64,000 bases of DNA, from the NCBI RefSeq assembly GCF_947623445.1, contig NC_135247.1:2110501-2174500 (forward strand), read 5' to 3'. The stretch's first letter is position 1; every line of letters begins with the position of its first letter. This document shows positions 49,901 through 62,010 of the stretch, one piece after another. The notes beneath the pieces are model-generated. The model was not told the origin of the DNA and did no database searches. It was given only the letters and a program-made list of their open reading frames with translations. The stretch comes from Clavelina lepadiformis (taxonomy: Eukaryota > Chordata > Ascidiacea > Aplousobranchia > Clavelinidae). Position numbers and translations under genes: made by a program.

Positions 49901-52900
49901 ATCCGGTCGATCGTGGCGTGCACAGTCCGAATGAAACTCCTCCTCACTCTCCATCTCGATGACGATCTTTTCCTTGTCTGGATCAACGTAAACGCGCCTC
50001 GCATCCCAGTAAAATCCCTGAAAGAACAAGAGAAGATGGAAGGTTACTGTGTTCTTTTGTAATTGCAACAACAGAATCCAAAAGTTTTTTTGTTATAAAC
50101 CCGAAACTTTTAAATCAGTATTAAAGCCTGTTAACAACGTGTTATTTTTCACACTTGTGTGGTCATAGTGTCTGTTGAAATTATGGAGAAAATTTCTACC
50201 TCAAATAGGGTAAATTGTTCCATCGTGGTCAGATCAAAGCAGTACATGCCCTTTTCCTCGCACCAGTTTAAAAAGTGCGCATAAACCGTGTTGAATAGGA
50301 CGTAGCAGAGCTGGCTGTCCGAAATCAATTCAATCTTTTGTCGTCTATTTTTAATTAAAAAGTAACATAACATCTAAATATAGAAGCAAGACATCACGCG
50401 ATGCACTTTCAGCTCGTTTAATGTGCACTTTAATATGCAAAATACTTCCGTAATTAACATCAAAATATGCAGATGCACTTTTACACCATTTAGCTAAAAA
50501 TTTGTTGATCGTGACTCTTAAAACACAATTAATTACGGGAAATAAACAATTATTTTGCAATAATTTATCAAAACTTGCCTTACTGCCAATTTCGAAAGCT
50601 CTTTCGCGGTCCACAACGTCATTCTTGTGACGTAAGATAGACTGCGGTGCGTGAGAAAATCGACTTCTTCATCCGTTGAGATTAAACCGACGTCACTGAC
50701 CTGCGCAAGGGCCGCAAAAAATAACGGTACCAGTTATTGATGCTGATTGGTCAAATAATTTGCAGAGAATGATAAGAACAGAAATCAGCGCCAAGACACG
50801 CGGTCGAAAAACTTCCCGCGAATGACATGAAATTTGTTCACATTTATATATTAAAGTGAGCCCTAACCTTGGTCACTGAAGCGAGTCGTGAAACCCGTAA
50901 AGAAAGCATTGTTGAAACAATAACAACCTTGCTACAGCAAGATGGATTTATGCTACTAACTTTGCAGCGTAGTTGCACACTGGATTCGATTCGCCCAAAA
51001 AATGTTACCTTGGACGACCTGCGGAAGCTTGCCTTGCAGTGAGATGCAATTTTTTTGTGCACTGAATGCGATCGTCCCACGTCAACGCACTCGCACACAA
51101 ACATGTTTGTTTTTTTCGCATCACCGCTTACAATTTAAGGTAGTCCTGTGACTGGTTATGTACCTGACATACCGGTACTGTACATTGGTCAAGCTTAGAT
51201 GGAAATTCTGAATACAACAAAGAAGTGAAAAGTATTGGATGAAGCGAATTAGGTTGAAATATGGCATTGTAACCGTTTCTTTGAGTTCAGTACCTCAATA
51301 GCTAAACAAAAGGATATTTGATTTGGTCACATAACCTACGTATATTTGCTGATGCAAAAAGCTCAGTAGCATAGAGTTAACGTGTTGCCATAACCGTAAA
51401 ATTTGCAAGTTGGCTAATTTATTGCAAATAGGCGACTCGAAATTTCGATTGTACCATCAGCTTTGTAGGCCATATCCTTGTATCACATTACACTGGTAGT
51501 GTCACCTGCAGATTCGATCCGTGACGTAATCAGTGTGCAGACTATGGCTTGCCATAGCAGACAAGTGCGAATGTGACGACTGAACACGATGACCGTCGCA
51601 TGCATTTCCTTGTGATTTCGTTTCCCGGCAACGCATCTGCGCTCTGTATGCACTGCGCAGGGATCTTTATTTTGCTAAACGTTGGCTGGTTAAATAATAC
51701 AAAGGTTTCGTTTATGTTCTGTACAGGATGTGTGCAAAGTCTATCGTTTTGTGTGTGGCTTAGGTTAACTTTGCTTGGTTTGCACACAAAGAGGTGACCA
51801 CTGAAGTTCACTGAAACTTGCTGACCCTTGAAATAAATGATCTTACAGAAGTGAAGTGTTTGGCGACTGGATTAAATCATCTTCAAGCGGACTCGCTTTT
51901 TCTAAAAACGAAAAGTTTCTGGGGTTTTGTTGCCGCCACAAAGCAAAAACAATCTCCCGCACTTCTGAAAATAGCGATCTCTGATTGGTGATGCGGGTTG
52001 CTGTTTTTAGTTACGTCAGAGTTAGTAGTTTCGAGCCATTTAGCTAAGCTTATGGCTGCTACTATTTCATCGGGAAAAAAATCGTGCGTTCAAAGTTATT
52101 TTTCACAGTTTCTTGTTAAACTAAACTAAATATTATAACATAGTAACCTAGATTTACCTTGTAATCTAAATTTAACTCCAATGGAACCCTAAATAGCTAA
52201 AATCAACTTTTTATATACCAATTATCCTAACCCAACCGCCTATCTTTAACAAAGGGCTACTTGACCTTCATACGGTGAAATAGTCACTTCGTTTAGCTTA
52301 CATCTCTCAGTAAAAATTAGGATATCAAGCTGCGCTTTGAACTGCACTACTTCAGCATTAGCCATGACGTCAACATTAGCCACGACGTCAACATTAACCT
52401 TGACGTCAACATTTTAAAGAGCGTACTTTCAAGTGGAACGTTTGATTAAGAAGAACGCAAATAGCCTTTAATTTGTCAATATTTTCTAACTATCAAATGG
52501 AATGAAACGGTTTAATAACCTGTTAAACGTTTCTAACGTAAATGATAAATAGTTTGATTCAGAGTGAAGATGATACACTCGCAAGTTGCTTAATTTCGTT
52601 TTGCCCTTGGAGCTGATGCGTTCGCATTGTGCACAAATGTCTAAGCACGGGATTAATGTCGACAGCATAATAAACTTCCTAACCACGTGAGCATTTATCG
52701 AATTTCATTCTATTGCCTTCTAACAACTAACCGAAAATCTCTAAAATATGGTCTGTCACAAACATTATTTTCAAAGTGTTGGTTTTTGTCTAGTTATCTG
52801 TTCTGTAGAGGGATTGTTTTGGTCTGAGTAAACCGCATACATCTTATGGGTTATAATAATGGGAGTTAATACGTAAACCATTTAAGGTTTTGTGTTGTTT

Positions 52901-53268
52901 GTAAGCAGTTTTTGCATATTTTCCAAAGTGTTATATTAAACACAACAGATTTGAAGAGGCGTAAACAACCACTGCGGACCAGAGATAATAAGAAAAATAT
53001 AACGCTATGTTGTTTTAATGAAACCATGTGCACATTAACTAAGTAAACCATATTGATAACCTACGCGTAAACCTTATTCGAAAACCACCTTGCATTTTGA
53101 AGACAGTGGAGTCATGACACCTTGATAAATGTATCGGAATCCGGAGATTTGCTTTACTCGATTAATCCATAGCTTCAGCTTGATAAGTGCTGAACCGAGC
53201 AGGTATAATGGATAGTAAATCCACAGCAAAAGTGCCAAATAGACAGCGTGTTCAACTAGGGTTAACAT
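46970..53268 (-). CDS. LOXL-C: membrane-anchored lipoxygenase-like protein
   Basis: Twelve exons on minus: 53089-53268, 50579-50700, 50200-50344, 49874-50017, 49517-49678, 49108-49272, 48777-48872, 48588-48667, 48251-48347, 47925-48130, 47561-47711, 46970-47074; 550 aa. The first exon encodes the anchor helix (LALLLWIYYPLYLLGSALIK). Its ATG follows TTTTTTTTAGAT directly, so the 5' end is either trans-spliced or joined to a non-coding exon. Key sites: HNYVH (209-213), LYKLLAPHFRFMERLN, HSADH (402-406), and a last exon ending VRSNCY. The donor after 50579 reads AG|GCAAGT, a GC-AG intron; using it restores both phase and the family's 122-base exon. Most diverged of the three, yet with intact frame. 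Confidence 0.8.
52356..52409. repeat. Three tandem 18-bp units with CRE-like cores
   Basis: Three consecutive copies of CATTAGCCATGACGTCAA with small changes. Copies 1 and 3 contain the palindrome TGACGTCA, the full CREB/ATF site; copy 2 has CGACGTCA. It lies in the first long intron of LOXL-C, about 680 bases inside it. Enhancer function is inference. Confidence 0.75.
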
Positions 53269-54706
53269 ATCTAAAAAAAACCGGAGTCAGTACACATTAT
53301 AAACGTCTTACTTAACAACCTAATCCTAATGCGTGACTGCTTGTCTTATTCCATTCTTAGTGCTTCCTTCTTTCTTACACAAACACGTTGAATCGACACA
53401 AGAGTTGTTACACAAGTATGACGTCACTGGTATTGACAGCTATTGCAGTTCCGCCTTGACTAAATCTTAAAATCACCGCACAAGCGTTACAGTTCTAATA
53501 AACCTACAGTTTCTGCCCAAGGAAATACCTGTGTCGAGAAGCCAACGACTATTTTTGACAGCGTTATAGCCTACCACGCTACCTTGTAACATGCAATTAG
53601 CTTCCTGTGAAACGCTCGCCTTTAAGTGCCGCGAACTGAACTTTAACCTTAGTTAAGCTGGGAACAACTAGCCGCGTTCCAGTTCGATTACAATCTGTCC
53701 ACACTGGAATACAGCAGTTCGCAATGAGAAAAAAAGGCTAAAAAACTTATACACTAGCTTCTAAGGCTTCTCGTGTAGGAAGACATGCTATTATATGTTA
53801 ATGTGCATCGTGTGACCTACGATAGCACTAAGCTTGAGAGAATTAGTCAACCATTCTATTCGATAGAATGCCTCAAGGAAAATTCAACGACACGTTTTAT
53901 ATCCCGGATTGTCGTCACCAATGTTTGACAATCATAACGTCGTTCCACCACCGACTACAGGCCACTTTCAAACTGTCATATTAAAATGGAACAGAACCAG
54001 ATTTGGAAATAAAATATTTTTTTAGTGACGTATGTACGGTCATAAATAGCCGACAACATGAAATCAACGCTGCAACGATGACGCAATCAGTTATTTTTAG
54101 CTGAGTCAGCGACTGTGGATGAGTTAGATGTTTTCTTGATAAGCACGTGCTTCTTTCTCAACCCTTAATATAAAACATGATAACATTGATACCATGTTTG
54201 CATTGATACAAGAAAATACAAGAAATCCATATCTGCATAAGTGTTTGTAAATAGCAACTGAGGTCAATTTTGACGACGAATTAACGGAATCATCCACTAT
54301 ATTTACAACATGTTCAGACAAACATTTACATTCTCTTTCCCGTTGTATTTCCTTTCTCGAACAAGCGTCCAATTAATGTTTAGACTCTCGAGTCCAGAGC
54401 AGTGGTTCGTTTACAGACACGTTCAATGCTACTTTACTCTTCAAGCATTTGTCGAACCATCGATTTGCTGCACGAAGGTAAACCAAAAGTATGATAAATT
54501 TAAAATTTAGCAAAAATGCAACAAGAAGACAAAGTTAATTTACTGAAACGAACTCAACCAACAACTTAATGATACATTATTTTGTCAAGAAACATTCTGT
54601 TGCAGTTTTTTTCGGAGACAATCTGGGAAATTCATGACTTTTTTTCACAAAGGGCTACCTCCAAGCTCGACCTTTATGCTATGCTTCATTGTGCTATCCC
54701 TTTAAC

Positions 54707-55005
54707 CATAGGCGTAGCCAGGGGGGGGGGGGGGGGGGTGGCGGCGAAAGGGGCCAGCCCCCCCTCCCCAAATTTTCAAAGTTTGGATTCCGAAGTTAAG
54801 CCTTTTGTTGAAAATATTTGAATTTGTAGAAAATTATGCAAAAGCTTGCAGCTTACTTTGCCTATTAATCAACCCTTATAAGTTTTTGTGTCTATGGAGT
54901 TCTACATTATGTGGCGGTGTTTTAAAACAATCACTTTGTAGTTCCCTTGAATCCATGAAATATTTGCCCCCCTCCCAAAAAATTTTTTTCCTGTTTACGC
55001 CACTG
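54707..55005. mobile_element. Short non-autonomous hAT element with G18 tract
   Basis: A 299-bp element with ends CATAGGCGTAGCCAGG and, inverted, CAGTGGCGTAAACAGG, flanked by a perfect 8-bp duplication CCTTTAAC at 54699-54706 and 55006-55013. An 18-base G run at 54721-54738 follows the left end, as is common in this widespread animal family. No coding capacity. Confidence 0.9.
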
Positions 55006-56105
55006 CCTTTAACCTATACATACAACGATTAGGCACGTGACACAATCTTAAGCAACGAAACCAGAAACAGATTTATTTTGACAACCTTATAGATAAGTTA
55101 GATACCACGGAAAACGTTCGCTAAATTTCTGTCATTCACCACCTTCGTCGAACACCTGAAACGACTCCGTTGAAGCCCAAGAGCTTCGCCGAACCTAGGT
55201 TAAAAACCAATGGTCTATAGAGCGAAATAAACTTCAAGCTAGTTTCAATAACTTATTTTCAAACTACGGAAATCTTTACATAGGCCTAAAGCTGAAGAGG
55301 TCTATTTTTGGAAAATTAAGAAACTTCAGCATCGGGTAGCCCACGCTAAACTTTACAAAAAACACTTCCCTATATAACTCCCACATTCTACTTGGGAGGT
55401 TTTAACTGCGACATACACATAAGAATTTAGAAGTGTGTGTAAACATTTCTTAATTCGCTTCAGTTTTTACTTCCCCTTTTAAACTAAAAACAGTTAGTTT
55501 GATCTCCTGTCTGCAGTCACCATTTGAACTTTCAGGCAAATGTTATAGTAACCTTGGTAAAAATCTTCCAATGTACTGACTGTGACATGCTTTAAAATTA
55601 TATTAAACTACAGCTTTAACTGGCAAGGAATATGATCATTGCATTTTACTATGTGCTAAAAACCTCTTCACGTATCGAGATACACTAACGCACAACTAAA
55701 CTTTGGATGTTTATTTCCGGTTTAAGTTTTGTGCAATTACTCACGACAACTGAAAACTTATTACGAGTAATGTGACACATCTTCTGCTCAAGTAGAATGT
55801 GATGGATTAAAACACTTTGCAGTGACAAACAGAGCTCCGATACAAAATCGGAATAAAGGAAATTACGGGTGTAATATGTTTGACAAGCGTTTACACGTGA
55901 GTGGAAATTACAACTACATGCGTCAATCCCTGTCATTTGCTCTTCATTGAAGCGAAACATTGCACAACTTTGATGAACATTAACCTCAGTTTGTTTCATT
56001 ATTGTGAACCAAAGTCTACGGGAGTTTCCATACCTGTCACCTGAATGATTGTTTAAGATAAGATCTGGTTTTTATTTTAAGCCCAACGGACACGTTATTA
56101 TATGC

Positions 56106-56427
56106 CAGGGGTGGGCAACCTTTTTGAACCCGAGAGCCGCTTTGGTTGTTAAATTTTTACTGACGAGCCAAGTCATAAGAACTTATGACGTCATAAATAG
56201 TTTATGTCGTTTAATTGTTTCATATCTGCATTCCTCAATCGAAAAATGTCATTAAATTTGGATAATTAACAACTTTTCATCAATGCTGGCCTAAATAAGG
56301 AAAAGAAAAAGAGAGAAACGTTCATAAACGGTACTCTTGGTAGCCTTTATAATTTTTTTGAAATTTTACGATTCGACTAGAAGAGCCACAAGAAACATGC
56401 CGGCGAGCCGCAGTTTGCCCACCCCTG
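56106..56427. mobile_element. Short non-autonomous hAT element (322 bp)
   Basis: Begins CAGGGGTGGGCAACC and ends with GTTTGCCCACCCCTG. Flanks TTATATGC and CTATATGC differ at one of eight bases, fitting a hAT target duplication. GAGAGCCGC and GCGAGCCGC near the two ends are also inverted. No coding sequence. Confidence 0.88.
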
Positions 56428-57741
56428 CTATATGCGGACTATTTATAGAACACTTGAACGCAACTAACCAGTTCCCAGTGAAATTATCACGTGCAACATC
56501 TTTACAAGTGTTTTGTTGTTGGTATGTAACCGAACACGGAAACTCAATGGTGCTCATCTTGTCATTGCAATTTGTCTTTTTATAACCGGCGTATGTTTCA
56601 TCACGTGTGTAGTCTGGTCAATAACCACATTTTGCTTTTAGGCTATTAGTGGTCAGCACTTTGCATTTAATAAACATCTTAAGAGAAAACTATGATTGTA
56701 TGAATCATTTGCAAGTGCTTATAATTGAAACTATCCCAATATGTTACCTCTATCGCAGTTTTCGTCTCATATTGCATAGCAGTCGATATGCACTTCACCT
56801 TCATTAAATAATATCTACTGACTTCCTACAACAAGACTTCCTCATCGCGGTTTTCCATGAAATTAAAATCCGATGGCAATGGCTTTCCAACGCTGTTTGG
56901 TTGATAGATGGTACCAGGGTAGAATTAATCGGCTTTCAATCGTCAACATTATCTTGGTAATTGAATGTTGTTCGAATAATTTCAAGATTCGTTTTTAGTC
57001 ATCGATTGGTGATTTGACTGTTCAGGTGTTTAAGTACCATTAAAGACAAAAATAAATTATCGATTCAATCGTAATAAAATTGCTGTTAAGGTGAAAATAA
57101 GGACATTTCTTAGAAAAAAGGACAAAAACATTTTCTAAGACACGGACCTTCAAAATAAGGATAAATCTTAGAATTAAGGACGGTATGGCAACCCTGCACA
57201 TAGGCCTCTACATACACTTGTTAATAGCCGGTTCGCGGAGGTCATTAAAATTCCATGAATCGGCTGCATCCCACCACTGTTTCATGGTTGTGCTGGTAAA
57301 GTATCACATAGTTAATCAAGCATCATTTATTGTTTGCAAAAGTATTACTGACGCATCATAATAGAAAAGGCAGAATTTCCAGTAGGGTAGCCCTCCGAGA
57401 ATTAACTTTTATTTATTCTACATCATATTCAAACCAAAACAACGTGCGATTTTTTACTATGAATTAAAACAGTAAAAGTGTTAGAAGAGATACAGTTTAA
57501 TATTTTTAATTTACTATGTCCGTTACGCAGTTTTTCTAGTTGAGATATATGCAAACTTTTGCATAACAATCACCTTACCCACCCCAGAAACCTAGCGTGC
57601 ATCAATACAAAGCATAATTGTACCTAGCGTATTTGGACAATAAGTGCGGATTAATGTTTGCAGGACAATGATATTAAGCAGCAGGCTGTTATCTAATGTG
57701 TTATGAGCTACATCAAGTAGGCCTCTGATTCGGTAACCGAC

Positions 57742-59722
57742 ATGAAAAATGAAACCTCTGCTGTGAAAAGAAAGCTAAGTGGCGAAAAGTAAGTAATTTA
57801 ATAATTGAAATAACACAAGCCTAACCTAGCTTAAGAGCAGAAAGCTATAGTGGAAACTGCAACAGCTGCACGAACGAGATTCATCAATGTGCACGCCGAA
57901 TTTTTTTATCTTTACGCCGATATATAATAAACAAAGAAAGAGAAACTGATTGTTTGAAAGCCAATTTATAAGCTAATAAAAAACTGCAGTACTTTCCAGT
58001 CGGGGCAGAAGGAAGGCTACAACTACCAGTACTACTGACTGTCTATAAGCATGGTATGGAATTAATTGACTTAGGCAGCTAGGCCTACTTCAACAACCGC
58101 AAATTATATTAATAACTTTTATTGTCTGGTTATAGAGTATGACAATTTTTATTCACGTTGACCAAACCAAGTTTACTTGTCAAACATTGCTTCGTTACAC
58201 TTGTAGTACCCATATGAAAGAAATGAAATAATAAGTGGTTCAATCTAAACCTATTATATGAACCTAGGCCTATTTTGTTCTTTAGCATGATAATTGATAA
58301 TAATTGATGTTTGACTAGATTGAAAAGTTGGCTGTTTTTGGAGAGAAATCCCAATTAACTCATGTGGGCCATAGCCGAAAGTGTGGCAGCGGCACACACT
58401 AGGTTCATTAATGTGCACGCTAAGTTTTTTATGTTCACGCCGATTTATAATAAACAAACAAAGAAAAGCCGGTTGTTGGAACGTTCACTGTCTCACTCTA
58501 AAGCAATTGAAACATCATTAAAAGTGTTTTAAGAGATTGTTTGTTTTGATGTCTTTAGATAGCTCTAGGCTAAGCTATATAATAAACAAAAAGTTCGCCA
58601 TTTTGTTGTTGAATGTTTTACAATTTGAAAGCATTTGCTGATAACATTTTTGGTGACATGATTCACCTTAAAGACTATGAAATGTTTTCAAGAATATTTG
58701 ATGCTTTTGTACAACAAAGAAGTCTGCCCTACTACTGCACGACGACGCAGTTTAAGGTTAAGCGTGATACCGTTGTTCGTCCGATTTAATGATTAAGCAC
58801 AATGAGAAATGTAGCCAAACTAATCTGGATCAACAACAATGTCAAAAACGGTAATTTGAAATCTCAACATCACCAGATCTTATTTTTCTGAATATGTTAC
58901 CAATTATTTATTCATTGCTGCAATTTTCTTCAAATGCAACTTTGCTCTATTTTTGCTGTGTATTAGGCCAACTATTAAAAGCCACCCCATGTTATGTTCC
59001 ACAGTGGTACTTGTTTTCTTTGACAATATTTGCAGGCTGCTTTTATATTTATACCTTTGTTGCATTTTAGTTATCACGCTCGATACAAACATTTAAAGTC
59101 AACAATAAAACAACTGACTTTCGAGAATGCTGCTTTAACTTCTGAAATCCATCGCACTGAAGAGAAAGCGGTCACTGCAAAGGCAGAAAGAAAGTATGAC
59201 AAAACGCTTAGGTTGATAAAATGTTTATTGAGTCATTTTGGAGAATAAACACTGCAAAATCTTCCGAACAAACTTCTGGCCTTAAGCTAAATTGCTTTTT
59301 TTCTGTAATTTTTCTCTTTTTTGTTATTGAATAATATTTTAAGAACATTTTTGCTTTTGTTGTTAAATTACAATGCATGTTAAGTTACTATAACTGCTCT
59401 AGATATTTGCTGAGAAAGCTTCTACAATTTGAGAAGCCGGAATGCAAAGTTACAAAGCAGAATCCAAAAAAGAAGGCTGTTGGTATGACCTGTAGCATTT
59501 TAAAGTTTTACTCTTACACCATTACAGTCATGTCAAATTTATTTTGCATTTTAATAAATTTTCAGGGATTAATTAGTATTTTTTCTGCATTGAATTTTAG
59601 CTCAAAAAACCAACATCAAAGAAGAAGTGCAAAGTGTAGTAAAAGTTAACGGCAATTTGGATGCTGTAGAAGAAGACATTGTTGGCCAACTTGCAGTGGA
59701 AGGTTCTATCAATGAAGCATAA
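57742..59722 (+). CDS. Coiled-coil protein of TBRG1/INO80E type (123 aa)
   Basis: Four exons: 57742-57788, 59071-59193, 59403-59482, 59601-59722, with matching phases 2, 2 and 1 and a final stop; 123 aa. After a basic start (MKNETSAVKRKLSGEN) comes YHARYKHLKSTIKQLTFENA and a coiled coil that ends ERKYLLRKLLQFE. TBRG1 has the same order (KYRLKYLRLRK, FENAA, ERRYLLKKLLQ), and INO80E has a shorter match ending LLDRLLQYE. No FYR domains follow, so full-length TBRG1 is unlikely; the size and single coiled coil suit an INO80-complex subunit E-like protein, acting in nuclear chromatin remodelling. The C-terminus is Lys-rich and then acidic. Confidence 0.72.
57851..57960 (+). repeat. Dispersed repeat fragment, copy 1
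   Basis: Contains CATCAATGTGCACGCCGA, CTTTACGCCGAT and ATAATAAACAAAG in order. The same order occurs at 58376-58480 and, reversed, at about 63840-63935. Likely a piece of a hAT-type element in intron 1 of the coiled-coil gene. Confidence 0.55.
58376..58480 (+). repeat. Dispersed repeat fragment, copy 2
   Basis: Second copy, about 520 bases after the first in the same intron, more diverged (CATTAATGTGCACGCTAA, GTTCACGCCGAT, ATAATAAACAAACAAAG). Confidence 0.55.
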
Positions 59723-61509
59723 TCCAACGACTCAGTGTGAGATTAGGTCCTATGCTGTCAAATTCATATCTCCAAAGTGTTTGCGATGTGTCACGGCACT
59801 ACTTACAGGGGATGAAAGTGGTGATGATGTGCACCAGTTTACACACGGTCTTCTAATGTTGACGGTGTTAAATCTAAAATAACCAAAAGTTGAAAAACCT
59901 TACCACAACACTTGCCAACATTGATTTTATGGTGCTTCTTGAGAGAGCTAGCACCACCTTGCAGTTAAATAATAATGTAAACTTGCCCACTAGAGTCGAT
60001 CTTTTATTACAATTGTGACAAGCTTGGCAAGCGTTACTACAAGCGTGGTTGCCGACGTAAAATCATCCTGACTGTATCGGTGTGCGGCACTGTTCCAAAA
60101 CAATTATCTTGATGCATAAGCAATTACTGTCACGGGTCTGGCATTGGCTCAATGAACGCCACAGGTGCTAAACAACGGTACACAGCCAAAATCATGGAAG
60201 TTTTGAAAGATGATTTGCAACGAGGATATAATAGTTTTTACATTGACATAATCTTTTCCCTTAATAATTTCAACAAACTCTAAATTGTAGTTGTTTAATT
60301 TTATTTTTTTTAAGAAACTTATATTTTTATTCTAAAAGCAGCTGAAATTAGGCTTATATTGATGCGCCGTATATGCGAAAAATTTGCGATTTCCATGAAA
60401 TTGTTGGATGTTCTATGTAAAGTTTAAGAAAGTCTGTTAGACCAATCAGAACCCAGCGTAGCCGGTGTTTATCAGTGCGGGGATTCCCCTAGCAAATGGG
60501 GCGATAAAAACTTCTAGGTGGCATATTTAGGTTAGCCTGAACTTGTATTGAAATTTGACTTTTTTGACCCAAAATTGCACTCTTGACTTTAACGTTCTAT
60601 TGCAAGAGTTATAAATATGTGATTTTATTAGGATTTCATAAATAATATCCTTAGGCATACTAAAGCGACATACAAAATTTTAGGTTGCTCCATGCGGGAT
60701 TTTTCGATTAATTGCATTTTAAGTAACTTTACTTTATAATAAAATAAACCAAAAAAGTAGGTCTTTTTACAAGCATATACAGGGCCTTAAGCGTCAGCGC
60801 TGTGATTTTTTCCACGTTAAAATTATCGGTACCGATTAAAACCAGTTTACGAAATGTAGTTCAATCCCGGCGATCAGCAATATCATGCTGTTTTCAATAC
60901 CAGGATCTCTACTTTCTTATCGGCTTTTTAAGGCGGATTTTCAGCAGATAGCGTGAGTCGGTAATACTACTCGGCCGCCACCGAACAAAGTTTTTTCGTC
61001 GTTTCAGCGCAAGTTTATTTTCGGAGTTTGGACTTCTGTTGACCTGTATACACAAATTAACTTGGCATTAGATTATACGATTAGGTAAATTCCTAAAAAT
61101 AAAAATATCATAAATTTAATATATCATAAAATATAAAAATATCATAAATTTCCTGAAAATAAAATACGTTTGAGGTTTCATAGAAGGTTTAACGCTACCA
61201 AACTTAGGACTTCTGTAAAGGTTATCATTATCTGCAGTTTCAGTAAATTTTGCATTTACAAATATTGTACTCCTACCTACATAATTTATGTTATTGTGAC
61301 GTGTTACTTACGTAATTCGGCAAAGGTTTGATTGTAAGTTTCTGCAAGTTAGAGTTATGTCGAAGGCTAAGTTTATTTTAAGTAGGCTGAGAAAATTAGC
61401 CTAGTCATAAATAGGCCAACAGTATACCTATGCTTCAAATCATGCAGCAGGTGCAACGACCTACTTTGAGAGAGGACATGTACCCCCACCTTTTGAACAA
61501 TTAATATAG
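59723..61509. other. Intergenic DNA after the coiled-coil gene
   Basis: No gene recognised. AT-rich with scattered moderately GC-rich patches near 60.45 and 60.95 kb. Confidence 0.5.
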
Positions 61510-61514
61510 TGTAT

Positions 61515-62010
61515 CTCAATTGGAACTGTATTCTGTAACTGCCGATCGTACAAAGTTTTCTAACGCTGGTGGGTCGCCTGGCGAGGCCAAGTGGGTGTGA
61601 CAAAGCCAAATTTTCCACCGGACGATGACGCTGGTGGGTTTGATTCACACGCCGAGGAATATCGTGACCATGAAACCATTCTAAAGAAAGGTGAAGGCTC
61701 CTGTGTCCTAGCTGTTGTCTTTGGCGCATGTGCTGCCTTATTCCTTTGCGTGGCACTGATTTTGGTTATAATAATTTTACATAAACATAAAATCATTCGG
61801 CGCTTAAAAACCAGCTTGCCAGAAACTAGGCATATTGATGGTCACCAAAAACCAAACAACAGCTGTCCACGAACTAAAACTATGTTATCAGTGTCTTCAC
61901 CTACTTCTGAAGTGTGGCGTGAAGAAGTGAAGGTGTTCTCGTTAAAGCAATATGTGCAATTTACTGTTGACGGTAGTTTGTTGAATTTGCTTAGGTTTGT
62001 GTTAAGTTGA
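61515..62010 (+). CDS. Partial gene: single-pass membrane protein
   Basis: From 61564 the frame is open to a stop at 62010. It encodes VTKPNFPPDDDAGGF, an acidic stretch, a strong membrane helix (VLAVVFGACAALFLCVALIL and following residues), then basic HKHKIIRRLK and a Ser/Thr-rich tail of about 60 residues. There is no ATG at its beginning. Just upstream (about 61515-61606) another frame reads protein-like text (TADRTKFSNAGGSPGEAKWV), which suggests a one-base discrepancy or an unresolved exon junction. An acceptor-like AATTAATATAG precedes. Family not recognised; a type I membrane protein is the simplest reading. Confidence 0.4.

Larger units (their letters stand above)
53269..57741. other. 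Region between LOXL-C and the coiled-coil gene
   Basis: No host gene was recognised in 4.5 kb. Contains two short hAT-type elements (54707-55005 and 56106-56427) and the 5' flanks of the two divergently transcribed neighbours. Confidence 0.5.

Noticed and set aside
55685-55999. 104-aa minus-strand frame
   Set aside because: No domain, no membrane or signal pattern, no splice-linked neighbours; treated as chance.
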